A DNA stretch of 11,027 nt, from contig JAEXPB010000039.1 of assembly GCA_023438965.1 (NCBI GenBank), forward strand, positions 1 to 11,027. The letters are read 5' to 3'. Made by a program: the position numbers and the translations under genes. The notes under the pieces are model-generated. The model saw nothing but the letters and a program-made list of their open reading frames with translations, was not told where the DNA came from and ran no database searches. Shown one piece after another: positions 1-6,583 of this stretch. This DNA comes from Bacillota bacterium. GTDB taxonomy: Bacteria; Bacillota; Clostridia; Saccharofermentanales; UBA5734. How positions within the stretch are numbered: the first letter of the stretch is position 1; each line of letters starts with the position of its first letter.

Positions 1-585
1 ATATTCAATTATTGCCTAAATAATCCTGTGAATGATTCTGACACAAGCGGCTACATGAGTAAGTTATTAGCTGAGGCAGGCGGATTTGGCGGTTGTGGTG
101 GCGGCGGCGGTGGCTTTGTTATTATCCTGGATCAGCTATCTTCATCACTTGAATTGATTGTTGCATCAGCTGTAAAATCTGCAACATATGTAGGCACGGC
201 CATTGTTAGCGCTGGCGTCAGGTGGTATATAGGTCAAAGAAGCACCGTATTATTCGCTAAACCATCCTGGATACTGGGCAGAAATATGAAAAAGAACGGC
301 GTGAAGCCTCCAAATGGACCGGGGAAATTTCATGCAAATCATATCATTCCGTTTGGTGTTAAAGCATTACAGTATTTAAGAGATTATCTTAAAGAATTAG
401 GTATAGATTTGAACAGCCATATCAACGGCGTTTGGCTGGACGCTCAATACCATTTATCAAAAACTGGCACGGATGCCTATATTGATTTGGTTAAAAGTAA
501 AATACAGATAGGTATGTCTATGGAAGAAGTCATTGCTGCAATCGATGAAATAAGGAATTTGCTACAAAATGGATGGCAGCCATAA
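1..585 (+). CDS. Rhs polymorphic toxin, C-terminal end with AHH-like (HNH/EndoVII) nuclease domain; 5' truncated by window edge
   Basis: The frame is open from base 1, so the GTG at 28 is probably not a start and this is the 3' end of a long Rhs gene. The first codons read IFNYCLNNPVNDSDTSGY, the motif that closes the Rhs core just before the variable toxic tip. A glycine-rich stretch (about nt 79-117) follows, then a moderately hydrophobic helix-like segment, then a tip with HANHIIP (nt 331-351), GIDLNSHINGVWL and a later histidine (AQYHLS). That order matches the AHH nuclease family of polymorphic toxins (HNH/EndoVII superfamily), usually DNA- or RNA-cleaving. Here the usual A-H-H reads A-N-H. 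The DNA is AT-rich, unlike the downstream chromosome, as expected of exchangeable toxin tips. Two likely immunity genes follow on the same strand. Rhs C-terminus assignment is firm; the AHH family call is good but motif-based; activity is inferred. Confidence 0.85.
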   Translation: MFNYCLNNPVNDSDTSGYMSKLLAEAGGFGGCGGGGGGFVIILDQLSSSLELIVASAVKSATYVGTAIVSAGVRWYIGQRSTVLFAKPSWILGRNMKKNGVKPPNGPGKFHANHIIPFGVKALQYLRDYLKELGIDLNSHINGVWLDAQYHLSKTGTDAYIDLVKSKIQIGMSMEEVIAAIDEIRNLLQNGWQP

Positions 586-644
586 TAACAAAATGAATCG
601 AGAGTGCAGATATGCTATTATGTATGCATAAGTTGCTGCAAGAT

Positions 645-650
645 AAGGAG
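645..650 (+). promoter_or_regulatory. Ribosome binding site deciding the start of the first propeller gene
   Basis: AAGGAG lies 7 nt before the ATG at 658. It supports that ATG over the in-frame GTG at 604, which would add 18 residues absent from the paralogue. The short stretch CTGCAAG (636-642) also recurs before the second paralogue's start (1823-1829). Confidence 0.75.
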
Positions 651-657
651 TTTACAG

Positions 658-1614
658 ATGAGTGACTTGTCATTGATTTACAAATTTAAACGAGCAACTG
701 ATATTGAAAAATCTCCAGATGGGAAGTATTATGCCGTAAGTAGCACTTATGTTATGTTATTGAGTTCAACGAGTAAACTGGTGTTGTATAAATTCAATAA
801 ATTTAAGTACGCAACCACATGCGTTTTCAGCCACGACAGCAAGTACCTGGCAATTAAGAGCGACTTCGGAAAGATTATCTTGTTTAGTCTGGATAAAATG
901 GAAGTAGTAAAAACATTCACGACATCCCAGACAGAAGGACCGGAAATAATGTTTTCGCCTGACGACAAGTTCCTCATTACTTCAGACTGGAATGGTAAAA
1001 TATTTAAGATTGATTTGGTAAATGGTTTGGTAATAAATTTAAAAAACTATTCTGGTTTTTTAGTCAGATCTGCTAGATATGACGATGAACATGGTAGATT
1101 TCTTTTTCTAGTCACTCATATTTTAACCTCTGGGCAGACGATATTGAACAGCACAGGCCAAGACCTGCTTGTCGAATGGGATTATATTAAGGGAGATAAT
1201 GCTATTAAAGAGCATGGAATTGACGGAGTATTATTTAGAACAATTTATAATTCTGCGAGAAAAATATATTTTATTCTCCGTTATAATTCTTTTGAGATTC
1301 TTGACGAAAACTTTGAAAAAGAAAGCGATATCTATCAACTAGGGCCAAAGGAATTCATGCAATCTGCTGATTGTTCAAAAGATGGAAGATACCTTGCAGT
1401 TTTGTTGAGCGCAAAATCAACACTACAAATCTATGAGTATAGCAACCAGATGAATTTGGTTAAAAAATGTATAGTAGATCGTATTGGCATAGTCAAGTTC
1501 ATTACAATTGAGGGGATAGAATGTTTATTCCTCGGGGCATATGACGAAGGATATCTTTACAATTTTGAGAAGTTTTTGGAGGATCCAGAATTTACTAACA
1601 TACATAATATATAG
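658..1614 (+). CDS. WD40-like beta-propeller protein, candidate immunity protein (copy 1)
   Basis: The protein has 318 residues. The start at 658 is set by AAGGAG 7 nt upstream and by exact alignment with copy 2 (MSDLSL). Seven blade-like units can be followed by eye: SPDGKYYAV (19-27), FSHDSKYLAI (57-66), FSPDDKFLIT (99-108), RYDDEHGRFLFL (140-151), RKIYFILRYNSF (201-212), CSKDGRYLAV (239-248) and ECLFLGAYDEG (288-298). This is the spacing of a seven-bladed WD40-type propeller. There is no signal peptide or membrane segment, so it should be cytoplasmic. It begins 72 nt after an Rhs toxin tip, the usual place for the cognate immunity gene, so it probably binds and blocks that toxin. Propeller fold is well supported; immunity role is inferred from position. 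It could instead be an accessory scaffold. It ends with six residues (TNIHNI) where copy 2 has a single alanine. Confidence 0.8.
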   Translation: MSDLSLIYKFKRATDIEKSPDGKYYAVSSTYVMLLSSTSKLVLYKFNKFKYATTCVFSHDSKYLAIKSDFGKIILFSLDKMEVVKTFTTSQTEGPEIMFSPDDKFLITSDWNGKIFKIDLVNGLVINLKNYSGFLVRSARYDDEHGRFLFLVTHILTSGQTILNSTGQDLLVEWDYIKGDNAIKEHGIDGVLFRTIYNSARKIYFILRYNSFEILDENFEKESDIYQLGPKEFMQSADCSKDGRYLAVLLSAKSTLQIYEYSNQMNLVKKCIVDRIGIVKFITIEGIECLFLGAYDEGYLYNFEKFLEDPEFTNIHNI

Positions 1615-1839
1615 TATATATATTTAAATAGAAGGCACTTTATATGGATTTTTGTTAATATAATTTAGTAAATGATTGACTGACTATACCTTTCTACTCA
1701 ATTGCGTTTGATTTGTCACTTTTACCATTTCCATTCCTTTAAATTCCTCGCTTGCTGACCGCCGCATTTACGACTAAAATGTTATTTTACGATAAATTAC
1801 GCTGTTGTACACGAGCATCTTCCTGCAAGGAGCTAGCAA
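1615..1839. other. AT-rich spacer between the two propeller genes
   Basis: These 225 nt carry no convincing ORF, hairpin terminator or toxin remnant. A lone TATAAT (1659-1664) lacks a matching -35 box at normal spacing. A TTGACT (1676-1681) has no -10 about 17 nt downstream. Only the last part, around CTGCAAG and the ribosome binding site, resembles the sequence before copy 1, so the duplicated unit appears to start close to the start codon. Confidence 0.5.
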
Positions 1840-2781
1840 ATGAGTGATTTGTCATTGATGTATAAATTGAAACGAGCGACTACTATTAAGCAGTCACCAG
1901 ATGGGAAATACTTTGCCGTCAGTAGCACATATGTGATCTTAATGAGTTCAGAGAGTAAACAAGCATTATATAAATTTAATAAATTTAAGTGTGCAACCAC
2001 ATGCACCTTCAGCCATGACAGCAAGTTTCTGGCGATTAGGAGTGATTTGGGAAAGGTTCTCTTGTTTAGCCTCGATCGGATGGAAGTTGTCAGCACCTAT
2101 GCGCCATCCCATCAAGAAGGATCGGAAATATTGTTTTCGCCCGATGACAAACACCTTATTGTTTCAGACTGGAATGGTAAAATATTCAAAATTGATATTG
2201 AAAAGGGTCGGGTGTTTGATTTCAAGAGTTATCCCGGGTATATGATCAAATCTGCTAGATATGACGCTGAACATGGCAAAATACTATTCTTAATATCTCA
2301 TATCATTGCGGATGGGCAGACAGCACTAAATAGCACAGGTCAGGACTTATTTGTTGAATGGGATTATTTTAAAGGCGACGATGCTATCAAGGAATATAGA
2401 ATAAATGGTACGGTTGCAGAAATTATATATAATGCCGTTAGAAAGATATACTTTGTTCTCCGATATAACTCATTTAAAATTTACAACGAGGATTTTGAAA
2501 AAGAAAGCGATATTTATAACCTGGAACCGAAAGAATTCATTTATACAGCTGCCTGTTCAAGCGATGGAAGATACCTGGCAATTATATTGAGCGCAAAATG
2601 GACATTATTAATCTATGAATGGAGCAGCCAGCTAACCCCAGTTAAGAAATGTTTGATTGATAATATTACGCATGTTCAATTCATTATGATAGAAGGCGAG
2701 GAATGTCTTTTCCTTGGGGCATATGATGAGGGATCTCTTTACAATTTTAAGAAGTTCTTGGAAGATCCAGAATTTGCATAG
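1840..2781 (+). CDS. WD40-like beta-propeller protein, candidate immunity protein (copy 2)
   Basis: This is a 313-residue paralogue of the preceding gene. A gapless hand alignment over its whole length gives about 217 identities (about 69%). ATG 1840 has AAGGAG (1827-1832) 7 nt upstream. The same seven blade units are present, including SPDGKYFAV, FSHDSKFLAI, FSPDDKHLIV, CSSDGRYLAI and ECLFLGAYDEG. Conservation is highest at the N-terminus (about 78% over the first 60 residues). It is lowest around residues 121-240 (about 62-63%), the middle blades, where a binding surface could have diverged. It has the same AT-rich composition as copy 1 and the toxin tip. It is probably a second immunity protein, either kept for a toxin variant lost from this locus or adding dosage. 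The role is inferred from position; the fold and the paralogy are seen directly. Confidence 0.8.
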   Translation: MSDLSLMYKLKRATTIKQSPDGKYFAVSSTYVILMSSESKQALYKFNKFKCATTCTFSHDSKFLAIRSDLGKVLLFSLDRMEVVSTYAPSHQEGSEILFSPDDKHLIVSDWNGKIFKIDIEKGRVFDFKSYPGYMIKSARYDAEHGKILFLISHIIADGQTALNSTGQDLFVEWDYFKGDDAIKEYRINGTVAEIIYNAVRKIYFVLRYNSFKIYNEDFEKESDIYNLEPKEFIYTAACSSDGRYLAIILSAKWTLLIYEWSSQLTPVKKCLIDNITHVQFIMIEGEECLFLGAYDEGSLYNFKKFLEDPEFA

Positions 2782-2806
2782 TCAAATATAAGGAAAATGA
2801 TGCATA

Positions 2807-2824
2807 ATAGGCCTTATCGCCTAT
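2807..2824. repeat. Small inverted repeat at the composition boundary
   Basis: ATAGGC (2807-2812) and GCCTAT (2819-2824) form a perfect 6-bp stem with a 6-nt loop. It sits exactly where AT-rich sequence gives way to the GC-rich Rhs remnant. No T-run follows on the plus strand, so it is a poor intrinsic terminator. It may mark a recombination junction or be chance. Confidence 0.4.
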
Positions 2825-3113
2825 CAACCTGACCTATGACAACCTGGGCCTGAACCAGCTGACCGGCAGCAGCTTCAAGAACGGCGCGACGGAACTGTAT
2901 ACGACCTCGGTCACCTACAAGCCGGGCAACGGGTTCACATCGACCCAGTCCAATCGCGTGGCTTCGGTGACCAACGGCGGCGAAACCCTGACATACACCT
3001 GTGACGACCGCGGCCTCATCACCAAAGTGCAGAAGGATACCAACAACTACTCGGAATAGTACTATGACGGGTTCGGCCAGCTGATCCGCGAGAACTACTG
3101 TGATGACGTATCC
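2823..3113 (+). pseudogene. Rhs core (YD-repeat) remnant with in-frame stop
   Basis: Frame 2823 reads INLTYDNLGLNQLTGSSF, then YTTSVTYKPGNGFTST, VTNGGETLTYTCDDRGLITK and, after a TAG at 3057-3059, YYDGFGQLIREN. These are typical YD-repeats of the Rhs core; TAG most simply derives from CAG (glutamine). YTCDDRG has Cys where the repeat normally has Tyr, another sign of decay. No start codon is present: a stop lies in frame at 2808, just upstream. The frame ends at TGA 3114. Its GC-rich composition resembles the chromosome and differs from the toxin and propeller genes before it. It is best read as the displaced core end of an older Rhs gene, left downstream when the present tip and immunity genes were inserted. 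It is unlikely to be translated. Confidence 0.85.
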
Positions 3114-3239
3114 TGAAATTGCGCACTTTGAAAAATAGAACGACATGACTCGCTCTCGCTTGGTAAAATAACTAATAGCCGGCGGGCGCACATTTGATTC
3201 TCGCTGGATTAGCAACTGGCCGTCAACAAGCCGCCGCAA
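3114..3239. other. Non-coding stretch, possibly a decayed mobile-element end
   Basis: No gene is visible here. Two similar short motifs occur in the same orientation about 65 bp apart: GCGCACTTTGA (3121-3131) and GCGCACATTTGA (3186-3197). Spaced short terminal repeats of this kind occur at ends of some insertion sequences, for example the IS21 group, but no transposase is present and the resemblance is only suggestive. No terminator was found for the leftward gene that ends at 3240. Confidence 0.25.
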
Positions 3240-4535
3240 TCAGCTGTGCCAGTCGGTCTGCGCCAGCTCGCGAATGATGGCGACCGCCCGGCGGCCCTTT
3301 TCCTCATTGCCTTCCAGCGTATAAATATCCCGCATGGTGATTTCCAGATGGCAGCCGCGGGCTGCCTGCATGGTTTGCCGGATATGGGCCCGGAAGGCTG
3401 CCTCGTCGAGTTCCCGGCCGACGCCCAGGAAAAGCGGACTGGGCTTGCGCTGGTAAATAACCGGGCGGCTGTGTAATCTTTCGCCCATGAACGCCTCGTT
3501 GCACCAGGGCGAGACGGAGACTTTGCGCAGCCGGTCCAGCTGGCTGATGCAGCGGTCCCAGATCGGATCGACCGGCTCGCAGCAGCCGTAGGAAACCAGT
3601 CCGAATAGACTGGCGATTTCCTGATAATACGGAAAGAAAAATTCGGCGAACATATCCGGCGAGATGCCGACCGTTTCCTGGGAGTCCAGATAGCCCCAGG
3701 ATTCCAGGAGGGTGACCGATGCCGGCGGGTTCTGCTGAACAAAGGCCGCGGCGTCCGGTCCCGGCAGCTGACGGGTATACCCCCAGGTTCCCTGGCAAAC
3801 GCCGGCATAGCTATTGGTTGGCAGAAGACAACCGAGCTGTTCCAGATACCGGAAATAGGCGACATAATCGTCGGTGATCCGGCGCAGCAAGGCATGCAAA
3901 GCCTCCGGGCAATCATACATGGCCATGAACATCGCTTCCATGCCCATCAGGCGCACGATCATTTGAGTCGGCACCGCATAGAGGCCGCCGGTTAGCAGCC
4001 GGACCGGCAGGATATCGCCGAACAGGTCTTCCAACGCGGCCTTTTCGGCCATGGTCGCCTCTTTGTCGACAGAGAATTCCGAGGCCGGCAGGGCGGGCAA
4101 TTCTGCTTCCAGGTCGTGGATAACCGGGATGTAATGATAACCGATGTTCCGGCCCTTGGCATCGGTCGCTCGCGTGACGGCAAAGTCCTGGCCGAACAAA
4201 CGGAACGAGCTGCGCCAACTGAGCGGGAAAAACGGCGGCACGATGCGATCATCGTCAAACAATTCAAAATTCAGCAAATTGGCCAGGATCTGGCTTTCGA
4301 TCTGCCGGCCGCGTTCACTGGTACAACGAAGCCGCGGCGGGATCACCTCGGCGGCGAAGGTCGCCAGCTCGAGATGGACCATTGGCCGGCCGCCGGCCAG
4401 ATCGTTATGCCGATACCAGTCGCGAATCCGTTCCTGCATCAGCGGCAGTTGGGCATCAGTCATCTGGCGTGCCGCCAGCTCGCGCAGGATCTGCCGGTCA
4501 CCGGCTGGCAATTGGATGGCAGCGTGGCTGTTCAT
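3240..4535 (-). CDS. UROD-family (MtaA/CmuA-like) protein, probable corrinoid-dependent methyltransferase relative
   Basis: The protein has 431 residues with an ATG at 4535-4533; GGAGG (minus strand, 4549-4545) lies 9 nt upstream. Its layout is that of the uroporphyrinogen decarboxylase/MtaA TIM-barrel superfamily in its longer anaerobe form. Visible elements are WGYLDSQETVGISPDMFAEF (280-299), a late strand ending in YGCCEPVD (316-323), KVSVSPWCNEAFMG (338-351), and a C-terminal EITMRDIYTLEGNEEK segment (398-413). In relatives such as MtaA and CmuA, Cys and His residues hold a zinc that activates a thiol for methyl transfer; the double Cys 318-319 is the best candidate here, although no H-x-C pair was identified. 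It is longer than the classical haem enzyme and no other haem genes are nearby, so a haem role is unlikely. It is divergent from an AraC-type regulator, which may control it. Superfamily is confident; substrate is unknown. Confidence 0.75.
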   Translation of the reverse strand: MNSHAAIQLPAGDRQILRELAARQMTDAQLPLMQERIRDWYRHNDLAGGRPMVHLELATFAAEVIPPRLRCTSERGRQIESQILANLLNFELFDDDRIVPPFFPLSWRSSFRLFGQDFAVTRATDAKGRNIGYHYIPVIHDLEAELPALPASEFSVDKEATMAEKAALEDLFGDILPVRLLTGGLYAVPTQMIVRLMGMEAMFMAMYDCPEALHALLRRITDDYVAYFRYLEQLGCLLPTNSYAGVCQGTWGYTRQLPGPDAAAFVQQNPPASVTLLESWGYLDSQETVGISPDMFAEFFFPYYQEIASLFGLVSYGCCEPVDPIWDRCISQLDRLRKVSVSPWCNEAFMGERLHSRPVIYQRKPSPLFLGVGRELDEAAFRAHIRQTMQAARGCHLEITMRDIYTLEGNEEKGRRAVAIIRELAQTDWHS

Positions 4536-4671
4536 GCTGATTAACCTCCAGAAAATTGCTTACAGTCATTATTGTATAGGTTCTATTCAAAACAGAAAAT
4601 TCGCCAGATTGTCAAAAAGATGCGAAATATTGCTATAATAAATGCGATAGGACATCGGACGGAGGTAAGGC
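4536..4671. promoter_or_regulatory. Divergent promoter region between UROD-like gene and araC-type regulator
   Basis: This AT-richer 136-nt gap separates two outward-facing genes. Rightward, an extended -10 (TGCTATAAT, 4631-4639) is preceded by TTGTCA (4609-4614) with 19 nt between the boxes, then GGAGG (4661-4665) 6 nt before ATG 4672. Leftward, TACAAT (minus strand, 4576-4571) is a candidate -10, but its -35 is weak. The layout fits an AraC-family regulator acting on its own promoter and the divergent target. No convincing operator repeat was identified. Confidence 0.55.
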
Positions 4672-5580
4672 ATGGGCGATGGCAATCAATCGCTGATCAT
4701 TCCGGAAGACGTTCTGCAGCGCCAGGCCCAGCATCCGCTGCTCAGCCGGCTGCAGGTCACGAAAGCCGGCGTTTTCGTCCAGACCCGCGATCACTTTATC
4801 GAACGGAGCGGGATCCCGGAGGCAATCATGATTTACTGCCAGGGCGGCCAGGGGCGCCTGCAACTGGCCGGACAGCTGCTGCAGATCGTCCGCGGCGACC
4901 TGCTGGCCATTGCACCCGGCCTGCCGCATGCCTATGGCGCTAATCCCCAGGATCCCTGGCTCATCCAATGGCTGCATTTCCGCGGCGATGCCGTGAGCTC
5001 GCTGCTGGCGGAATGCGGATTGGCACCGGATAGCCCGATCCTGCATCTGCGGGATGACCGCTCCGACTGCCAGGCAGCTGCGTCGGCGCGTTCGGTGGGA
5101 CCGCTGCTGGCGCAGTGCCGGGAGGCGATCGGCGCTGAGTTCAGCCTGGCGCACCAGCTGCTGGCCGCCGCCAGCCTGCAGGAATTGTTCGCCCGGCTGA
5201 TTCTGTACAGCCGCTGCGGCAATGAATCGCTGAATCGCAATGCAGATATCGAGTCGGCCATTGCCTATATGCAAGCCCATTTTGCCGAAAAGTTGACCCT
5301 CGACCAGCTCGCTGCCCTCTGCAGCCTGTCCAAATACCATTTTATCCGCCAATTCAAGGCCCGCACCGACCTGACGCCGCTGGCCTGGCTGAACCAGCTG
5401 CGCTTGCGGCGGGCTTGCGAACAGCTGGAAACGACGCGGGCCAGCATTCAGGAGATCAGCCAGAAGCTCGGTTTTGCCAGCCCCTACTATTTTTCGACCG
5501 CTTTCCGGCAGGCGACCGGTCTGTCGCCGCGAACCTACCGCCAGCGCAACAGCCAGCTGCGACGGGAGAATGAACCATGA
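4672..5580 (+). CDS. AraC/XylS-family transcriptional regulator with N-terminal cupin sensor
   Basis: The protein has 302 residues; GGAGG lies 6 nt before ATG 4672. Residues about 25-105 form a cupin-like AraC ligand-binding domain, including VRGDLLAIAPGLPHAYGA (73-90), where the HAY region resembles the conserved edge of that barrel. Residues about 190-292 are the double helix-turn-helix. The first helix pair is LTLDQLAALCSLSKYHFIRQF (208-228). The second carries the AraC signature FASPYYFSTAFRQ, then TGLSPRTYR (268-290). Regulators of this architecture sense sugars or related small molecules and activate catabolic genes. It heads a rightward run of five genes and is divergent from the UROD-like gene, both likely targets. 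Its stop overlaps an ATGA that opens a 14-codon frame leading into the next gene. Family is certain; the effector is unknown. Confidence 0.92.
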   Translation: MGDGNQSLIIPEDVLQRQAQHPLLSRLQVTKAGVFVQTRDHFIERSGIPEAIMIYCQGGQGRLQLAGQLLQIVRGDLLAIAPGLPHAYGANPQDPWLIQWLHFRGDAVSSLLAECGLAPDSPILHLRDDRSDCQAAASARSVGPLLAQCREAIGAEFSLAHQLLAAASLQELFARLILYSRCGNESLNRNADIESAIAYMQAHFAEKLTLDQLAALCSLSKYHFIRQFKARTDLTPLAWLNQLRLRRACEQLETTRASIQEISQKLGFASPYYFSTAFRQATGLSPRTYRQRNSQLRRENEP

Positions 5581-5621
5581 AACAAATGCGATCGAACGAA
5601 CGAAAGGATGATATCCAGTGA
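5577..5621 (+). other. 14-codon bridging ORF (possible translational coupler)
   Basis: ATG 5577 overlaps the araC-type stop (ATGA). The frame runs MKQMRSNERKDDIQ, and its TGA (5619-5621) overlaps the GTG start of the GrpB-family gene at 5618. It thus links stop to start on both sides. This could couple translation across the 37-nt gap or be coincidence; no dedicated ribosome binding site was identified for it. No homologue is known to me. Confidence 0.25.
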
Positions 5622-6190
5622 GCAAGCCAGAAACCGATGAAGAACGGCGCGCCAGAATTTACCCGATCATCTTATGCGCATACAATCCCGCCTGGCCGGC
5701 GTGGTTTGCCGAGGAAAAAGAAGAGCTGGAACGGCTGATCGATCGCGAGGACATTGTTCGGATCAGCCATATCGGCAGCACCGCCGTACCCGGCCTGCCG
5801 GCCAAGCCAACCATCGATATTCTGCTCGAGATCAACGAATCCACGGATATTGATCAATTGAAGACTGCGCTGCCAACACCGGAATATTTCTACCTGGACG
5901 AGGCAACGCTGACCATGCCCACGCCGCCGCCGCATCTGATGTTCCTGAAAGGATATTTGCCGGACGGCTTTGCGGCAAGGGTCTACCACATTCATGTGCG
6001 ATACCCGCGTGATTGGGATGAACTGCATTTTCGTAATTACCTGATCGCGCATCCCGACACCGCTGCCGAATATGCCGCGCTGAAACATCGTCTGTTCCAG
6101 GATTACGAACATGACCGGGATGGCTATACCCGGGCCAAGACGGCGTTTATCAGGAATGTGACGGAGCAGGCGAGAAAAGAGGTGAAATAA
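5618..6190 (+). CDS. GrpB-family (UPF0157) nucleotidyltransferase-fold protein
   Basis: The protein has 190 residues, close to the usual GrpB domain length. The GTG start at 5618 follows AAAGGA (5603-5608) with 9 nt between; none of the nearby upstream ATGs is in frame. The hallmark HIGSTAVPGLPAKPTIDI lies at residues 51-68. In this family the G-S-T segment and downstream aspartate form a minimal nucleotidyltransferase active-site strand. The C-terminal part has the typical HIHVRYPRDWDELHFRNYL and AAEYAALKHRL segments. The biochemical role of GrpB proteins is poorly defined; despite the name it is not the heat-shock factor GrpE. It is the second gene of the AraC-led run and its stop abuts the next gene directly. 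Family call is confident; function is unknown. Confidence 0.9.
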   Translation: MSKPETDEERRARIYPIILCAYNPAWPAWFAEEKEELERLIDREDIVRISHIGSTAVPGLPAKPTIDILLEINESTDIDQLKTALPTPEYFYLDEATLTMPTPPPHLMFLKGYLPDGFAARVYHIHVRYPRDWDELHFRNYLIAHPDTAAEYAALKHRLFQDYEHDRDGYTRAKTAFIRNVTEQARKEVK

Positions 6191-6574
6191 TTGCCTATGC
6201 AATTTACCGATGTCTGCTTGATTACGAACGATGTCCTTCACCTGCGGGCATTCTATGCGGCCGTTTTTGGCGGCTCAGCTACAGGGGATGAAATTCACTC
6301 CGGATTGGCGCTGGAGGGCATTTCTTTTTCTTTCGATCAGGCAGATACCTTGCAGAAAAACCCATCGTTCCATTATGTGACTGCTGTCGGGTCGAATAAT
6401 GTGATTTTCAATTTTAATGTCGATGATGTCGACGCCGAATACCAACGCTTGCTGGCGCTGAAGGTGGAAATGCTGGGGGGGCCTGTCACGCACCCCTGGG
6501 GAGCGCGCTCTTTCCAATTCAAAGATCCGGACGGGAATATCCTGAATTTCCGCAGCATTCTGCAGGAGGAGTGA
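6191..6574 (+). CDS. VOC-superfamily (glyoxalase/bleomycin resistance fold) protein
   Basis: It has 127 residues from TTG 6191 or 125 from ATG 6197. GAGGTG (6179-6184) is 6 nt from the TTG but 12 nt from the ATG, so TTG is slightly favoured. The two-module VOC fold is clear. It opens with FTDVCLITNDVLHLRAFYAAVFG, has a central VIFNFNVDDVDAEYQRL strand and helix, and ends with ARSFQFKDPDGNILNFRS. In metal-dependent glyoxalases the last strand gives a glutamate (GNxIE). Here that place is Asn (GNILNF), so metal catalysis of the classical type is doubtful and a binding or sequestering role is possible. It begins immediately after the GrpB-family stop and is probably co-translated. The superfamily is firm; the ligand is unknown. 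Confidence 0.85.
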   Translation: MPMQFTDVCLITNDVLHLRAFYAAVFGGSATGDEIHSGLALEGISFSFDQADTLQKNPSFHYVTAVGSNNVIFNFNVDDVDAEYQRLLALKVEMLGGPVTHPWGARSFQFKDPDGNILNFRSILQEE

Positions 6575-6583
6575 AGGTGACCA

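Noticed and set aside
28..30. GTG 28 as the start of a small free-standing toxin gene
   Set aside because: The frame is open to base 1 and the upstream codons continue the Rhs end-of-core motif, so the gene starts outside the window.
604..657. 18-residue N-terminal extension of propeller copy 1 from GTG 604
   Set aside because: No ribosome binding site fits, the paralogue lacks it, and AAGGAG sits 7 nt before ATG 658.
1659..1664. TATAAT between the two propeller genes as a promoter for copy 2
   Set aside because: No -35 box at 16-19 nt; AT-rich DNA gives such hexamers by chance.
3246..4544. Several plus-strand open frames opposite the UROD-like gene
   Set aside because: They are antisense shadows with no family motifs, while the minus-strand frame is complete and recognisable.
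4610..4615. Minus-strand TTGACA as the -35 of the UROD-like gene
   Set aside because: No acceptable -10 occurs 16-18 nt downstream; the nearest candidates are at about 20 nt and are poor, so only a general divergent promoter region is annotated.
4633..5625. 330-residue open frame on the minus strand opposite the AraC regulator
   Set aside because: It is low-complexity Gln/Ala/Arg-rich sequence with no recognisable motif, lying opposite a clear regulator gene in GC-rich DNA.
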